A DNA stretch of 64,000 nucleotides from Acinetobacter vivianii (GTDB lineage: Bacteria > Pseudomonadota > Gammaproteobacteria > Pseudomonadales > Moraxellaceae). The stretch is from contig NZ_BMDR01000003.1 in the NCBI RefSeq assembly GCF_014635885.1, forward strand, positions 310,001 to 374,000, in the 5' to 3' direction. Every line of letters starts with the position of its first letter. Position 1 is the first letter of the stretch. The notes beneath the pieces were generated by a model, which had not been told where the DNA came from, ran no database searches, and saw nothing but the letters and a program-made list of their open reading frames with translations. The position numbers and the translations under genes are program-made. Shown here one piece after another: positions 36,479 through 46,235 of this stretch.

Positions 36479-37399
36479 ATGAAAAAACTCGGTTTAGCCA
36501 CTGCTCTAGTTTTAGCCATGACCGGCGCTCATGCATACCAATTCGAAGTTCAAGGTCAATCTGAATTCATCGAAGCTAAAGACTTAAATGACAAAGACTT
36601 TACTGGTGCTGCTAAAGGTACTTACTACTTCAAAAATGTAGACGCATCTAAAGGTCCTTTAGCTGAAGCGGCGTTCTTAAACCAAGCTTCTAATGTTTCT
36701 GCTGCATACAACTATGCAAAATTAAGCGGTGATGAGTCAGTAACTGTTAAGAACAACTCTTTCGGTGCAAAAGGTGAAGTTTATCTTCCTACTCCTTATG
36801 TACCTGCTTACGCAAGTGCTGCATATAGCCACTCTCAAACTAAAGCTGAAGGCGAAAAAGACAATGGCGACCGCTACTCTGTAGAACTTGGTGCTATGGT
36901 TTTACCTAACTTCTTAGTTGCTGTAGGTTATACTCGCGTTGCTGACCAAATTGCTTTAGATGCAAACAAAGCTGTTGAAAATGGCGTATTCAGCGCTGTT
37001 GCTGATTCAGCAACAATTGGTGATAAACAAGACGTTGTAACTGCACGTACTAAATACGTTGGTAACATCGACGGTACAAACATGGCTATTGGTTTTGAAA
37101 CTGGCCTTGCATACGGCGAAAACCAAGCTTACGGTTTAAAAACTGATCTTTATTTAACACCTAAGTTAAGCGTTGGTGCTTCTTATGCTGAAGCAAACTT
37201 TAGCAAAAACCAAGCTAGCGACAACTTCTCTCCAATCAAATCTGCTTGGGGCGCGAACGTTAACTACTTCATCACTCCAGCTGTTGCTGTAGGCGCTAGC
37301 TATGTAAATGCTAATGCTAAAGGCTTCGAAAATATCTACGGTGAGACTGTAAACGTAGATACACAAACTGTTGGCTTAAACGCGAAGTTCCGTTTCTAA
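36479..37399 (+). CDS. Omp33-36-type outer-membrane porin
   Basis: 306 residues. The signal peptide MKKLGLATALVLAMTGAHA is cleaved after residue 19, before YQFEVQGQSE. The mature part is beta-barrel-like and ends in the outer-membrane-type motif AKFRF. It closely follows the A. baumannii Omp33-36 sequence as I know it, a water/solute channel whose loss is associated with carbapenem resistance. ATG 36479 is the start because a signal peptide begins there; the frame upstream to 36353 does not encode one. Its neighbour is blaOXA. Two more distant members of the family lie at 50732 and 51744. Confidence 0.92.
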   Translation: MKKLGLATALVLAMTGAHAYQFEVQGQSEFIEAKDLNDKDFTGAAKGTYYFKNVDASKGPLAEAAFLNQASNVSAAYNYAKLSGDESVTVKNNSFGAKGEVYLPTPYVPAYASAAYSHSQTKAEGEKDNGDRYSVELGAMVLPNFLVAVGYTRVADQIALDANKAVENGVFSAVADSATIGDKQDVVTARTKYVGNIDGTNMAIGFETGLAYGENQAYGLKTDLYLTPKLSVGASYAEANFSKNQASDNFSPIKSAWGANVNYFITPAVAVGASYVNANAKGFENIYGETVNVDTQTVGLNAKFRF

Positions 37400-37439
37400 T
37401 ATTGGATTTTAGTTCTAGCGATAGAATAATGAATTCATA

Positions 37440-37472
37440 ATAAAAAACCAGTTCGAAAGAACTGGTTTTTTA
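37440..37472 (+). terminator. Terminator after the porin gene
   Basis: AAAAAACCAGTTC pairs perfectly with GAACTGGTTTTTT around GAAA. It is shared with the convergent response-regulator gene. Confidence 0.92.
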
Positions 37473-37520
37473 TTATCTGTCATTTCATAAAATGGGAACC
37501 TAGATCCTCAATTCAACAGA

Positions 37521-38171
37521 TTACATCTTTTTGTCTTCAATATTTAAAGCACTGATCGCCAATACAGCCTGAGTACGGTTCTGTACGCCCAATTTACGGA
37601 AAATTGCGGTGACATGCGCTTTAATCGTCGCTTCAGAGACTTCCAGTTCATAAGCGATCTGCTTATTTAATAAACCTTCTGCCACCATCATTAACACGCG
37701 GAATTGCTGTGGTGTCAATGATTGAAGACGTTCTGCCAAAGCAGTTTCATCCGCGGCTCTTGGATCAAAACCTGCATGGCTTGGTAAATTCGGTGGTAAC
37801 CAGATTTCACCTTCCAGAACATGTTTAATTGCTTCACCAATATGACTTGGATGTGAAGATTTAGGGATATAGCCCATCGCACCATGTGCAATGGCACGTT
37901 GAATAATCGAAACTTCTTCATGTGCTGAAACAACAATAATCGGAATCGCAGGATATTGTGCACGGACATACACCAGAGCGGAGAAACCGGAAGCACCAGG
38001 GAGATTTAAATCCAGTAAAACCAGATCAGGTTCTGCACCATGTTCTAAGCGTGCATAGAATTCATCAACATCAGCCGTCTCCTGAATCTGTGCCTGAGGC
38101 AAACTATAACGAACCGCTTGAATCAAGGCATGTCTAAAGAGGGGGTGGTCGTCTACAATTAAAATATTCAT
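37521..38171 (-). CDS. Orphan NarL/LuxR-type response regulator
   Basis: 216 residues. The receiver domain (residues 1-120) has the acidic pocket Asp7/Asp8 and phospho-acceptor Asp54 (VLLDLNLPG); the LuxR-type HTH (about 150-212) reads LTPQQFRVLMMVAEGLLNKQIAYELEVSEATIKAHV. There is no histidine kinase next to it, so its partner is unknown. The start is ATG 38171. A 350-base AT-rich gap separates it from the msuE-like gene. Confidence 0.9.
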   Translation of the reverse strand: MNILIVDDHPLFRHALIQAVRYSLPQAQIQETADVDEFYARLEHGAEPDLVLLDLNLPGASGFSALVYVRAQYPAIPIIVVSAHEEVSIIQRAIAHGAMGYIPKSSHPSHIGEAIKHVLEGEIWLPPNLPSHAGFDPRAADETALAERLQSLTPQQFRVLMMVAEGLLNKQIAYELEVSEATIKAHVTAIFRKLGVQNRTQAVLAISALNIEDKKM

Positions 38172-38523
38172 AAGCGCTTAAGCTATCTGTAAGTACGTCA
38201 CTGTACGATGTTTATTTAAATTCAATCCGTCTAAGCCTATTTTCAATTAGCGCCGAGGTCAAGCACAAGCATTGATTTATTTCCTTTTCCCGCAAAATAA
38301 ATCAAATATTAATATAACTCGTTTAAATCATATTCAATTTAAAAAGTGGATGAAAAATCCTGAATAGAAACAGCCGATTAAACCCAGATTATTTTTAATT
38401 GATGCTGATTAATTGATATATCTATAAAAAAGATAAGCTTGCAGCATTTCCTTATTTTACAGCCCCCATGCCGATGTAGATAAATAAATAGCAATTCGAA
38501 ATAATCTTTTTTAGGCAGTTATT
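38172..38523. other. Intergenic region between the response regulator and msuE-like gene
   Basis: About 350 AT-rich bases between divergent genes. It must hold both promoters. I see no RNA structure or repeat that stands out. Confidence 0.5.
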
Positions 38524-39264
38524 ATGTCCAATCGCAATACGGTATCTACTCCCCTCAATATTGTTGCTGTTTCTGGTGGTTTAAATAGTCCTTCAAAAAC
38601 TGAAAGTCTGGTGCAAGCCATTCTGGACGAACTCTCAGAAGCCATTGATATCAAGGTGCATTTTGTCAAACTCAGCGAAATCGGCCCTTTACTCGGCGGT
38701 GCCATTTACCGTAATCAACTTCCGCAACGGGTTCAGGATGATTTGGCAGCCGTAGAAGCAGCAGATGCGCTCATTGTGGGTACTCCTGTTTATCGTGCTT
38801 CCTTTACTGGTCTATTCAAACATTTTTTTGATTTTGTAGAACAAACTGCACTGGTTGATGTCCCTGTTTTGCTAGCTGCATCAGGGGGCAGTGATCGTCA
38901 TGCTCTGGTTCTTGAACATCAGTTACGTCCATTGTTTAGCTTCTTTCAAGCCCAGACCTTACCGATTGGTGTCTATGCGACCGATCGGGATTTCACCCCT
39001 GAATATACGGTCAAAAGTGAGCAATTGGCTGATCGCGTCACACTTGCGGTGGCACGTGCTTTACCGATTTTGGAATGGGCGCCAGCCAAAGGTCAGCGTG
39101 CTGCTGTAATTAAAACCAAAACTGAACAAGCCAATCAAAACCTTGGCATCAATAAACAGATCGAACAGGCAGAAGTCTTGCCTTCCGCTGCTGTACCGAA
39201 TCTGGATGCAGCCGAATCGCGTCTTCATCCCAAGTCTGCAAAAAATTTAAACCACGTCGCATAA
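38524..39264 (+). CDS. msuE: NADPH-dependent FMN reductase (MsuE-like)
   Basis: 246 residues of the flavodoxin-like FMN reductase family; the first 185 residues are the usual domain (ending near LEWAPAKG) and the last 60 form an unusual Gln/Ala-rich tail. It would supply FMNH2 to the monooxygenase encoded 26 bases downstream. The family motif for flavin binding, SGGLNSPSKTESL, is at about 18-30. The symbol rests on the pairing with sfnG. Confidence 0.85.
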   Translation: MSNRNTVSTPLNIVAVSGGLNSPSKTESLVQAILDELSEAIDIKVHFVKLSEIGPLLGGAIYRNQLPQRVQDDLAAVEAADALIVGTPVYRASFTGLFKHFFDFVEQTALVDVPVLLAASGGSDRHALVLEHQLRPLFSFFQAQTLPIGVYATDRDFTPEYTVKSEQLADRVTLAVARALPILEWAPAKGQRAAVIKTKTEQANQNLGINKQIEQAEVLPSAAVPNLDAAESRLHPKSAKNLNHVA

Positions 39265-39290
39265 ACCCTATCTCTGTGGAGGCTACAACG

Positions 39291-40397
39291 ATGACAATAA
39301 CAACATCAGCAATTAAATTTGCCTATTGGGTTCCCAATGTAAGTGGCGGTCTCGTTGTAAGCAACATTGAACAACGTACCGACTGGAGCTACGAATACAA
39401 TGTTCGTCTCGCACAGGCAGCAGAAAAAAGTGGCTTTGAATATGCATTGACCCAAATCCGTTTTACGGCGGGCTACGGTGCTGAAAACCAGCATGAATCG
39501 GTGAGTTTTAGCCATGCCTTACTGGCAAAAACTGAAAAACTCAAAGTCATTGCTGCGATTTTACCAGGCCCTTGGAAGCCCGCACTTGCGGCTAAACAGC
39601 TAGCCACCATTGACTATCTGACCCAAGGGCGTGTTGCGATTAATGTGGTCAGTGGCTGGTTCCGTGGCGAATTTGATGCGATAGGCGAACCATGGCCTGA
39701 ACATGATGAACGTTATGTGCGTTCAGAAGAATTTATCCGTACCCTCAAAGGCATCTGGACCACTGACAACTATAGTTTTGACGGCAAATATTACCAGTTC
39801 CAGAATTACACGCTTAAACCGAAACCACTGCAACAACCTCATATCGAAGTATTTCAGGGTGGTAGTTCCCGCGCCGCACGTGATATGGCTGCTCGTGTAT
39901 CCGACTGGTACTTTACCAATGGCAACAGTGTGGACGAAATCAAAAAACAGATTGATGATGTACGGGCAAAGGCCAAGCTAGAAAATCGTCAGGTCAAGAT
40001 TGGCGTCAATGCCTTTATTATCGCCCGCGATACCGAAGAAGAAGCCAAAGCTGTCTTGAATGAAATTATTGCTCAGGCCAATGTAGAAGCCGTCAATGCC
40101 TTTGGTGATGCGACACGCGAAGCAGGAGCAGCAGCGCCTGAACGTGAAGGCAACTGGGCGAAATCGACCTTTGATGATCTGGTGCAATATAACGATGGTT
40201 TTAAGACTAATCTGATTGGTACACCCCAGCAAATTGCCGAACGAATCGTAGCGTTGAAGAATGTCGGCGTTGATTTAGTACTTTCAGGCTTTCTACATTT
40301 CATTGAAGAAGTCGAATATTTTGGAGAAAAAGTCTTGCCTCTGGTTCGTCAACTTGAACAACAACAGGAGCATCTATTGATCGAAAAATCAGCTTAA
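39291..40397 (+). CDS. sfnG: FMNH2-dependent dimethyl sulfone monooxygenase
   Basis: 368 residues, bacterial luciferase-like TIM barrel. It converts dimethyl sulfone to methanesulfinate with FMNH2 and oxygen, letting cells use organosulfur compounds when sulfate is scarce. The length and the segments KFAYWVPNVSGGLV and NVVSGWFRGEFDAIG match SfnG. TGGAGG eight bases upstream fixes ATG 39291; the TTG/GTG-type extension to 39276 overlaps it. It is coupled with the FMN reductase gene. Confidence 0.9.
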   Translation: MTITTSAIKFAYWVPNVSGGLVVSNIEQRTDWSYEYNVRLAQAAEKSGFEYALTQIRFTAGYGAENQHESVSFSHALLAKTEKLKVIAAILPGPWKPALAAKQLATIDYLTQGRVAINVVSGWFRGEFDAIGEPWPEHDERYVRSEEFIRTLKGIWTTDNYSFDGKYYQFQNYTLKPKPLQQPHIEVFQGGSSRAARDMAARVSDWYFTNGNSVDEIKKQIDDVRAKAKLENRQVKIGVNAFIIARDTEEEAKAVLNEIIAQANVEAVNAFGDATREAGAAAPEREGNWAKSTFDDLVQYNDGFKTNLIGTPQQIAERIVALKNVGVDLVLSGFLHFIEEVEYFGEKVLPLVRQLEQQQEHLLIEKSA

Positions 40398-40446
40398 GCT
40401 TTGGAACTAAACAAGAAGAAAAATAAAAGACATGGCACATACTCTC

Positions 40447-40478
40447 ACCCCAAGACTCGGCTTGGGGTCTTTTATTTT
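40447..40478 (+). terminator. Terminator after sfnG
   Basis: ACCCCAAG pairs with CTTGGGGT around ACTCGG and is followed by CTTTTATTTT. Confidence 0.85.
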
Positions 40479-40890
40479 AAGCCGTTGCAATTTCTCGCAT
40501 CACCGTCTCGACCGAATAACGGCACCATTTGGATAACTGCTCAATAAACTCGTTTAACTGCGCAGGATTAAAATGACTGACAATCATGTAACAGGCATTG
40601 CCGAGAATTTTAAAACACTCATCCACCTGCTCATATTGTTTCACCAGCAGTTCCACTTCAATAAAAGCTTGCTGATCATTCATAAATAGTTGAATAAACT
40701 GCTTATGTTCATAATGAACAGCAATCGTATAATTTTTAATGATGCCTGCATCCATGAGTTGGGCGATACGCGCACCCACTGCTTGCCCTGTACGATGCAC
40801 TCGCTGACCAATGTCTTTATGGCTTAAACGCGAATCTTGTTTGAGAAGTTCAATAATTTTTAAGTCGATGGGATCAAGTTCAATATTCAT
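40477..40890 (-). CDS. Lrp/AsnC-family transcriptional regulator
   Basis: 137 residues. An AsnC-type HTH (residues 8-50, IIELLKQDSRLSHKDIGQRV) is followed by a compact ligand-binding RAM domain. It is divergent from the cysteine hydrolase gene across about 100 bases, so control of that gene is likely. The effector is unknown. Confidence 0.88.
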   Translation of the reverse strand: MNIELDPIDLKIIELLKQDSRLSHKDIGQRVHRTGQAVGARIAQLMDAGIIKNYTIAVHYEHKQFIQLFMNDQQAFIEVELLVKQYEQVDECFKILGNACYMIVSHFNPAQLNEFIEQLSKWCRYSVETVMREIATA

Positions 40891-40994
40891 TTTTCATTAC
40901 GAAAGAAAACCAGCAACAATGCTTTCATCTGAATATAGCGGATTTTTCACGCTTCCCCTACTCTTGTTTTAACTTAACACTGGAAGTAAAAACG

Positions 40995-41537
40995 ATGAAA
41001 CAAGCTCTCCTGATTATTGATATTCAGAACGATTATTTTAAAAATGGTAAAATGGAACTGGTTAATCCAGACCACGCACTGGCACAAACCAACCGATTAG
41101 AAGATTATTTCATCCAGAATGATTTACCGATTATTTATATCCAGCATATTAGCCCAGCCACTGCCAGCTTTTTTCAGGAAAATACCGTCGGCGCTGAATT
41201 ACATCCACAATTAAAAGTAAACAATCACTCGATTATTGTCGAAAAGCATTTCCCAAATAGCTTTGTCGATACCAATTTGAAAGCTATCCTTGAGCAGCAT
41301 CAAGTCGAACAATTGGTGATTACTGGCATGATGACGCACGTATGTATTGATTCAGGAACACGTGCTGCCAAAGAGCTCGGCTACCAACCCATCGTGATTG
41401 CGGATGCGACTGCAACCCGTGATCTCGAATATGACGGTAAAACCGTGAAAGCCGCGGATGTCCAAACCGCATTTTTATCGGCATTAGGTTTCTTTGCCAC
41501 GGTACAAAGCACGGCTGATTTTTTAGCAAATCATTAA
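40995..41537 (+). CDS. Cysteine hydrolase (isochorismatase/nicotinamidase superfamily)
   Basis: 180 residues. Catalytic Asp9 (LIIDIQNDYF), a Lys in VEKHFPNSF near residue 83, and Cys near 117 in MMTHVCIDSGTR form the family triad. The substrate is unknown; nicotinamidase and pyrazinamidase are alternatives but lack support here. Likely controlled by the divergent AsnC-type regulator. Confidence 0.87.
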   Translation: MKQALLIIDIQNDYFKNGKMELVNPDHALAQTNRLEDYFIQNDLPIIYIQHISPATASFFQENTVGAELHPQLKVNNHSIIVEKHFPNSFVDTNLKAILEQHQVEQLVITGMMTHVCIDSGTRAAKELGYQPIVIADATATRDLEYDGKTVKAADVQTAFLSALGFFATVQSTADFLANH

Positions 41538-41548
41538 GTAATACACAT

Positions 41549-41580
41549 AAAAAAAGAGCGTTCGTTTAAACGCTCTTTTT
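41549..41580. terminator. Bidirectional terminator between the hydrolase gene and acs
   Basis: AAAAAGAGCGTT pairs perfectly with AACGCTCTTTTT around CGTTTA, with A and T tracts on both sides. Confidence 0.92.
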
Positions 41581-41595
41581 AAATTTAAATGGTTT

Positions 41596-43539
41596 CTATC
41601 GATTTGGATAAACCGTCGCAATCAAATGGTCAACCACTGCTGGCTCTGCCAGTGTTGAAGTATCACCAAGCGTATCCAGTTCATTGGCAGCAATCTTTCT
41701 CAAGATACGGCGCATAATTTTACCTGACCGTGTTTTTGGCAAGGCTGGTGCCCAATGTAAGGCATCAGGCGTCGCCACTGGCCCAAGTACTTTACGCACC
41801 CAGTTCACCAACTCCTTACGTAGCTCTTCCGATTCTGCCACATCGGCCTGTAAGGTGACGAAGGTACAAATGCCCTGCCCTTTGATCTCATGCGGCATAC
41901 CGACCACAGCAGCTTCAGCAACCGCTTCATGTGCCACTAATGCGCTCTCAATTTCAGCCGTACCCAAACGGTGTCCAGAGACGTTCAATACATCATCGAC
42001 GCGCCCTGTAATCCAGTAATAGCCATCTTCATCTCGACGCGCGCCATCACCTGTAAAATAACTGCCTTTAAAGGTTGAGAAATAAGCCTCAATAAAGCGC
42101 TCTGGGTCGCCCCAAATGGTTCGCATCTGGCCTGGCCATGAATCTTTAATTACTAGATTACCTTCAGTCGCACCTTCAAGTTCATTGCCTTCACCATCCA
42201 CCAATGCGGGTTGTACCCCAAAGAATGGACGTGTCGCCGAACCAGGTTTGAGCGCAGTAGCACCTGGTAATGGCGAAATCAGAATTCCACCTGTTTCAGT
42301 TTGCCACCATGTATCGACAATTGGACAACGCCCCTCACCAACAACTTCGTGGTACCAGTTCCATGCCTCTGGGTTGATCGGCTCGCCTACAGAACCAAGT
42401 AAGCGTAAGCTACTGCGATCACTTTCACGCACATAAGCATCGCCTTCGCGCATCATGGCGCGAATCGCGGTTGGTGCAGTATAGAGAATGGTAATGTTGT
42501 GCTTATCAATAACATGACCAATACGTGCCCATGTCGGATATTGTGGAATGCCTTCAAACATCACTGTTGTGGTGGCATTGCTAAGCGGGCCATAAAGCAA
42601 ATAACTATGCCCTGTAATCCAGCCCACATCCGCGGTACACCAGTACACATCATCTTCTTTCAGATCAAAGATTTCTCTAAAGGTACTGTTGACGTAGACC
42701 AGATAACCACCTGTAGTATGCAACACACCTTTAGGTTTACCAGTTGAACCTGAGGTATAAAGAATGAATAACGGGTCTTCCGCTTTCATTGGCTCAGGAG
42801 GACAATGCTCATCAACTTCCATGATCGCCAAGTGATACCAGATATCACGTGGTGCATTGAACTGAATCGGGTTACCAGTACGATGTACCACAATCACATT
42901 CTGGACGCTTTCTGTTCCCGCAATCTCTAATGCAGCATCGACATTTTCTTTTAATGGAAGCAACTTACCGCCACGCATTCCAGCATCAGCAGTAATCACC
43001 AGTTTCGCTTGGCTATCTTCAATACGGCTGGCCAATGAGTCTGGAGAGAAGCCGCCGAATACAACACAATGCACTGCACCAATCCGTGCGCAGGCCAACA
43101 TGGCAATCGCAGCTTCTGGCACCATCGGCATATATAACACCACGCGATCACCTTTGCTGATCCCCTGTTTTTTCAAAACATTGGCAAAGCGGCACACTTC
43201 ATCGTACAGTTCGACAAAAGAGATGATCTTATGACGTGACGGGTGATCACCTTCCCAGATAATCGCGGGCTTTAATGGATTATCTTTAAGGTGACGGTCT
43301 AAACAGTTTGCAGAGACATTCAGTTCACCATCTGCAAACCATTCAATTTTAAAATTATCTTGTTGAAAACTGGTATTTTTCACCTGCGTAAACGGCTTGA
43401 TCCAGTCAATATTTTTTGCTTCTTCTGCCCAAAATGCTTCAGGCTGCTCAATCGATTCCTGATAACGTTTGAAATAGTCTGCTTCCGAGATTCTTGCCGT
43501 TTCTTTGAATTTATCAGGCACTGGGTAGATGTCTTTCAT
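41596..43539 (-). CDS. acs: Acetyl-CoA synthetase
   Basis: 647 residues, AMP-forming. It makes acetyl-CoA from acetate, ATP and CoA. The adenylation loop [11 protein letters not shown] is near residue 266 and the C-terminal [11 protein letters not shown] carries the lysine that is acetylated for control in many bacteria. The length is normal. A 330-base upstream region with a strong inverted repeat separates it from the divergent DUF805 gene. Confidence 0.96.
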   Translation of the reverse strand: MKDIYPVPDKFKETARISEADYFKRYQESIEQPEAFWAEEAKNIDWIKPFTQVKNTSFQQDNFKIEWFADGELNVSANCLDRHLKDNPLKPAIIWEGDHPSRHKIISFVELYDEVCRFANVLKKQGISKGDRVVLYMPMVPEAAIAMLACARIGAVHCVVFGGFSPDSLASRIEDSQAKLVITADAGMRGGKLLPLKENVDAALEIAGTESVQNVIVVHRTGNPIQFNAPRDIWYHLAIMEVDEHCPPEPMKAEDPLFILYTSGSTGKPKGVLHTTGGYLVYVNSTFREIFDLKEDDVYWCTADVGWITGHSYLLYGPLSNATTTVMFEGIPQYPTWARIGHVIDKHNITILYTAPTAIRAMMREGDAYVRESDRSSLRLLGSVGEPINPEAWNWYHEVVGEGRCPIVDTWWQTETGGILISPLPGATALKPGSATRPFFGVQPALVDGEGNELEGATEGNLVIKDSWPGQMRTIWGDPERFIEAYFSTFKGSYFTGDGARRDEDGYYWITGRVDDVLNVSGHRLGTAEIESALVAHEAVAEAAVVGMPHEIKGQGICTFVTLQADVAESEELRKELVNWVRKVLGPVATPDALHWAPALPKTRSGKIMRRILRKIAANELDTLGDTSTLAEPAVVDHLIATVYPNR

Positions 43540-43868
43540 AGCTTACTTCCTTGGTCTTTTATCTCATATCCTAGATGCTCTCATCTATTCTTCTGGATAT
43601 GTTTTGTTCTCTCTAGCAGTATGGGCACCATTTACAAGCGCAAACAATGCGGCTTTGGTCGTAGGAATGTTATTCTGTTACGACTAGGGGCTGTTAACAT
43701 TTCACAATGGCTGAAATGTCAACAGCCCCTAATTTATTTTCAAAAATTTACTCAAAATAATTTAAATCTGAACTGCTTGTCTATGCTTTTTCTTTTTAAA
43801 ATAAGTGATTATTTTGATCATTGCATCGAGCTTAAAAGATTTAATAAACAAAAGAACAGGAATCACCT
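43540..43868. other. Region between acs and the DUF805 gene
   Basis: About 330 bases between divergent genes. It contains the 47-base inverted repeat at 43685 but no supported gene. Both promoters must lie here. Confidence 0.5.
43685..43731. repeat. 47-base inverted repeat, possible MITE or insertion-sequence relic
   Basis: TAGGGGCTGTTAACATTTCA (43685-43704) and its complement at 43712-43731 match at 19 of 20 positions around a seven-base loop. The outermost pair is TA on both sides, as a TA target duplication would leave around a GGGGCTGTT end. It lies between divergent promoters, where no gene needs a terminator. Confidence 0.6.
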
Positions 43869-44438
43869 ATGTTTAACCCCGAAACACCCATATCTCCTCT
43901 ACCGTTCAATGATCATCCATTATCGCCAAATGGACGTTTTAACCGTCTGAGTTATATCGGCTGGTACGGATTATTGAGTCTGGTGTGTATGGCTGCTTTT
44001 ATCGGCATCTTTGCATTCACTGGATTTTTTAGCATGAATCAGGCGAATGTTGATGCAGCTATCATGTCAGTATTTTCAGGTCTCTCGTTTTTTGCCCTGA
44101 TTGCATTGTGGTTAGTGGCGCTGTATTGTCAAATTGTGTTCTTGATCCGTCGCTTACATGACCTGAATAAAACGGGCTGGCTATGCCTGATCTTACTGGT
44201 GCCTATCCTGCAATTCTTCTTTACCTTATATGTGCTACTTGCACCAGGTACACCACATCGTAATGATTATGGTGATGTGCGTCCTTCACGTGGCTGGGAA
44301 AAGATACTGGCTTGGATCATGATTCTCATCACAATTCTGATGATGTTTGGCCTATTCACATTTGCTTATTATTTTGCCAGCCCAGACCTTTGGGATATGC
44401 CAACACAAATGATTCAAAATACAACTGAATATTTCTAG
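43869..44438 (+). CDS. DUF805 family inner-membrane protein
   Basis: 189 residues with four hydrophobic helices and the family signature GRFNRLSYIGWYGLL near the start, plus IRRLHDLNKTGW in the middle. Function unknown. AGGAAT lies at the ribosome-site distance. Followed 120 bases later by mscS in the same direction. Confidence 0.87.
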   Translation: MFNPETPISPLPFNDHPLSPNGRFNRLSYIGWYGLLSLVCMAAFIGIFAFTGFFSMNQANVDAAIMSVFSGLSFFALIALWLVALYCQIVFLIRRLHDLNKTGWLCLILLVPILQFFFTLYVLLAPGTPHRNDYGDVRPSRGWEKILAWIMILITILMMFGLFTFAYYFASPDLWDMPTQMIQNTTEYF

Positions 44439-44564
44439 AACACAACAAAACTTACTGGATAATGAGAGAGATCGTATCAATGAATTTTGCATGCGTATTC
44501 GCAAGAAATTCATTATGATTGCTTCCCTCATTGACTCCTTCCTTTGCGAAATAGAGATTTTCCT

Positions 44565-45545
44565 GTGGCGAATGAACAAACAACATTGACTGAAGTCGCG
44601 AGAGATACGGGTGAGCTGATTCATCAAGCAGGGACAAAAACGACCCAGACCGTACTCGCCCATACTGAAAAATATCACGATGCCTATACCACGATTGATA
44701 AAATCATGGATAGCTTCTGGGAGCGTCTGCCCTATATCGGGATCGCGATTACGGTTTTCGTTATTTTCTGGCTACTCACCAAATTATTTAAACTGTTTAT
44801 TCGCAAGACTTTAGAAAATCGCAGCTATACCCGACAGAATCTGGTACTGGTGCTTAATCGCGTCGGCAGTACCTTTATTATTTTCTTCGGTTTCCTGATT
44901 GCATTGGTGATCGCTATTCCAGGCTTTACACCAAGCCAGCTAATTGGTGCTTTGGGAATTGGTTCGGTTGCGATTGGTTTCGCTTTCAAGGATATTTTCC
45001 AGAACCTGCTGTCAGGCATCCTGATTCTGATCAGTGAACCGTTCCGTATTGGCGATGATATTGTCGTTAATGGTATGGAAGGCAATGTCGAAGACATTCA
45101 GATCCGCGCGACTTTTTTACGTTCTCCGGATGGTCGCCGCATCGTGATTCCAAATGCGACCGTCTATACCAGCGCAGTCACGGTCAATAATGCCTATCAA
45201 CGTCGTCGTTGTGAATTTGTGGTCGGCATTGGCTATGAGGATGATATGCAAAAGGCCAAGCAGATCATTATGGATATTCTGGATCACAATCTAAACGTAT
45301 TGAGTCAGCCGGGATTCTCCGTCAATGTCACGGCGCTTGCAGATTTCTCAATTAACCTGACGGTACGCTGGTGGGTCAATACTACAGAAACATCAACCTC
45401 GACCTCAATCAGTGAAATTCAGGAACTCGTGGTGACGGCATTTGATGAGAAAGGCATCTCTATTCCATATCCAGTACAGGAAGTGAAAGTCTATCGTGGC
45501 GATCAATCTGAACAGGCTGATTCTTCAGACAAACAAACGACCTAA
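44565..45545 (+). CDS. mscS: Small-conductance mechanosensitive channel (MscS family)
   Basis: 326 residues. Three membrane helices are followed by the pore helix region (QLIGALGIGSVAIGFAFKDIFQNLLSG) and the beta domain with EPFRIGDDIV and GNVEDIQIRAT. It opens under hypoosmotic shock. GTG 44565 is preferred since AGAG lies eight bases upstream; a TTG at 44544 is an alternative, so the N-terminus is uncertain by about seven residues. Its 3' end overlaps the convergent rsmE by 21 bases. Confidence 0.88.
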   Translation: MANEQTTLTEVARDTGELIHQAGTKTTQTVLAHTEKYHDAYTTIDKIMDSFWERLPYIGIAITVFVIFWLLTKLFKLFIRKTLENRSYTRQNLVLVLNRVGSTFIIFFGFLIALVIAIPGFTPSQLIGALGIGSVAIGFAFKDIFQNLLSGILILISEPFRIGDDIVVNGMEGNVEDIQIRATFLRSPDGRRIVIPNATVYTSAVTVNNAYQRRRCEFVVGIGYEDDMQKAKQIIMDILDHNLNVLSQPGFSVNVTALADFSINLTVRWWVNTTETSTSTSISEIQELVVTAFDEKGISIPYPVQEVKVYRGDQSEQADSSDKQTT

Positions 45546-46235
45546 AATATTTGATACGGCTGTTTCAGTCCGCAAAATTCGGTTGCCTATGCTCATTGCT
45601 TGGCAGCCGTTTTTTTTCAGCAGCTCAATTTCATACGGAATAAAGCCACCTTCTGGCCCAATAATCAGGCTACAGCCATGCTGAATCGCATAAGGCATGT
45701 GTTGTTCCGCATAAGGATGCGCCACATAAGCAGGTCGCTCGGCATTGATCCATGTCGGCAAGACATCTTCAACAAAGGGCTTAAAGCGTTTATAAAGCTG
45801 GATCTCGGGTGCAATGGTATCGCCTGCCTGTTCCAGACCAAGCGTCACATAATCATCGAGTTGTTGTAAAAATGGCGTTTGCCAGTAACTTTTATCAACC
45901 CGATAACTATGAATCAGGCTGATTCGTTCAACGCCAACCGTCACTGCATCCATGATGATACGACGCAACACTTTGGGCCGTGGCAAGGCGAGAATCAAAT
46001 GCACAGGCAATTTTTCAGGCACTCTATCTGCCTGAATCGGTCTCACTATAATGTGCTGTTCTGAAATCTCCAACACTTCGGTGAGATAACGCAATTCTTG
46101 GCGTATCCCCACTTTCAAGGTATCACCTACGTTTAATTCGAGATGCTGCCGTAAATGTTGAAGTTGTCGTGGATTGTCAATTTGCCATACATCATTGTTA
46201 AGAATGTGGTCGGGTTCAAGTAAAACAATATTCAT
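45525..46235 (-). CDS. rsmE: 16S rRNA (uracil-1498-N3)-methyltransferase
   Basis: 236 residues, SPOUT-fold. It methylates U1498 in the decoding centre. The C-terminal knot motifs are IIGPEGGF and LGNRILRTETA-like (SIGNRILRTETAV). It overlaps the waaA stop region by four bases on the same strand, so it is translationally coupled, and it overlaps the end of mscS on the other strand. Confidence 0.92.
   Translation of the reverse strand: MNIVLLEPDHILNNDVWQIDNPRQLQHLRQHLELNVGDTLKVGIRQELRYLTEVLEISEQHIIVRPIQADRVPEKLPVHLILALPRPKVLRRIIMDAVTVGVERISLIHSYRVDKSYWQTPFLQQLDDYVTLGLEQAGDTIAPEIQLYKRFKPFVEDVLPTWINAERPAYVAHPYAEQHMPYAIQHGCSLIIGPEGGFIPYEIELLKKNGCQAMSIGNRILRTETAVSNILGRLFV

Noticed and set aside
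43360-43950. 196-codon frame across the acs-DUF805 region
   Set aside because: It runs antisense to acs and through the inverted repeat; the DUF805 gene in another frame has a proper start and family motifs.
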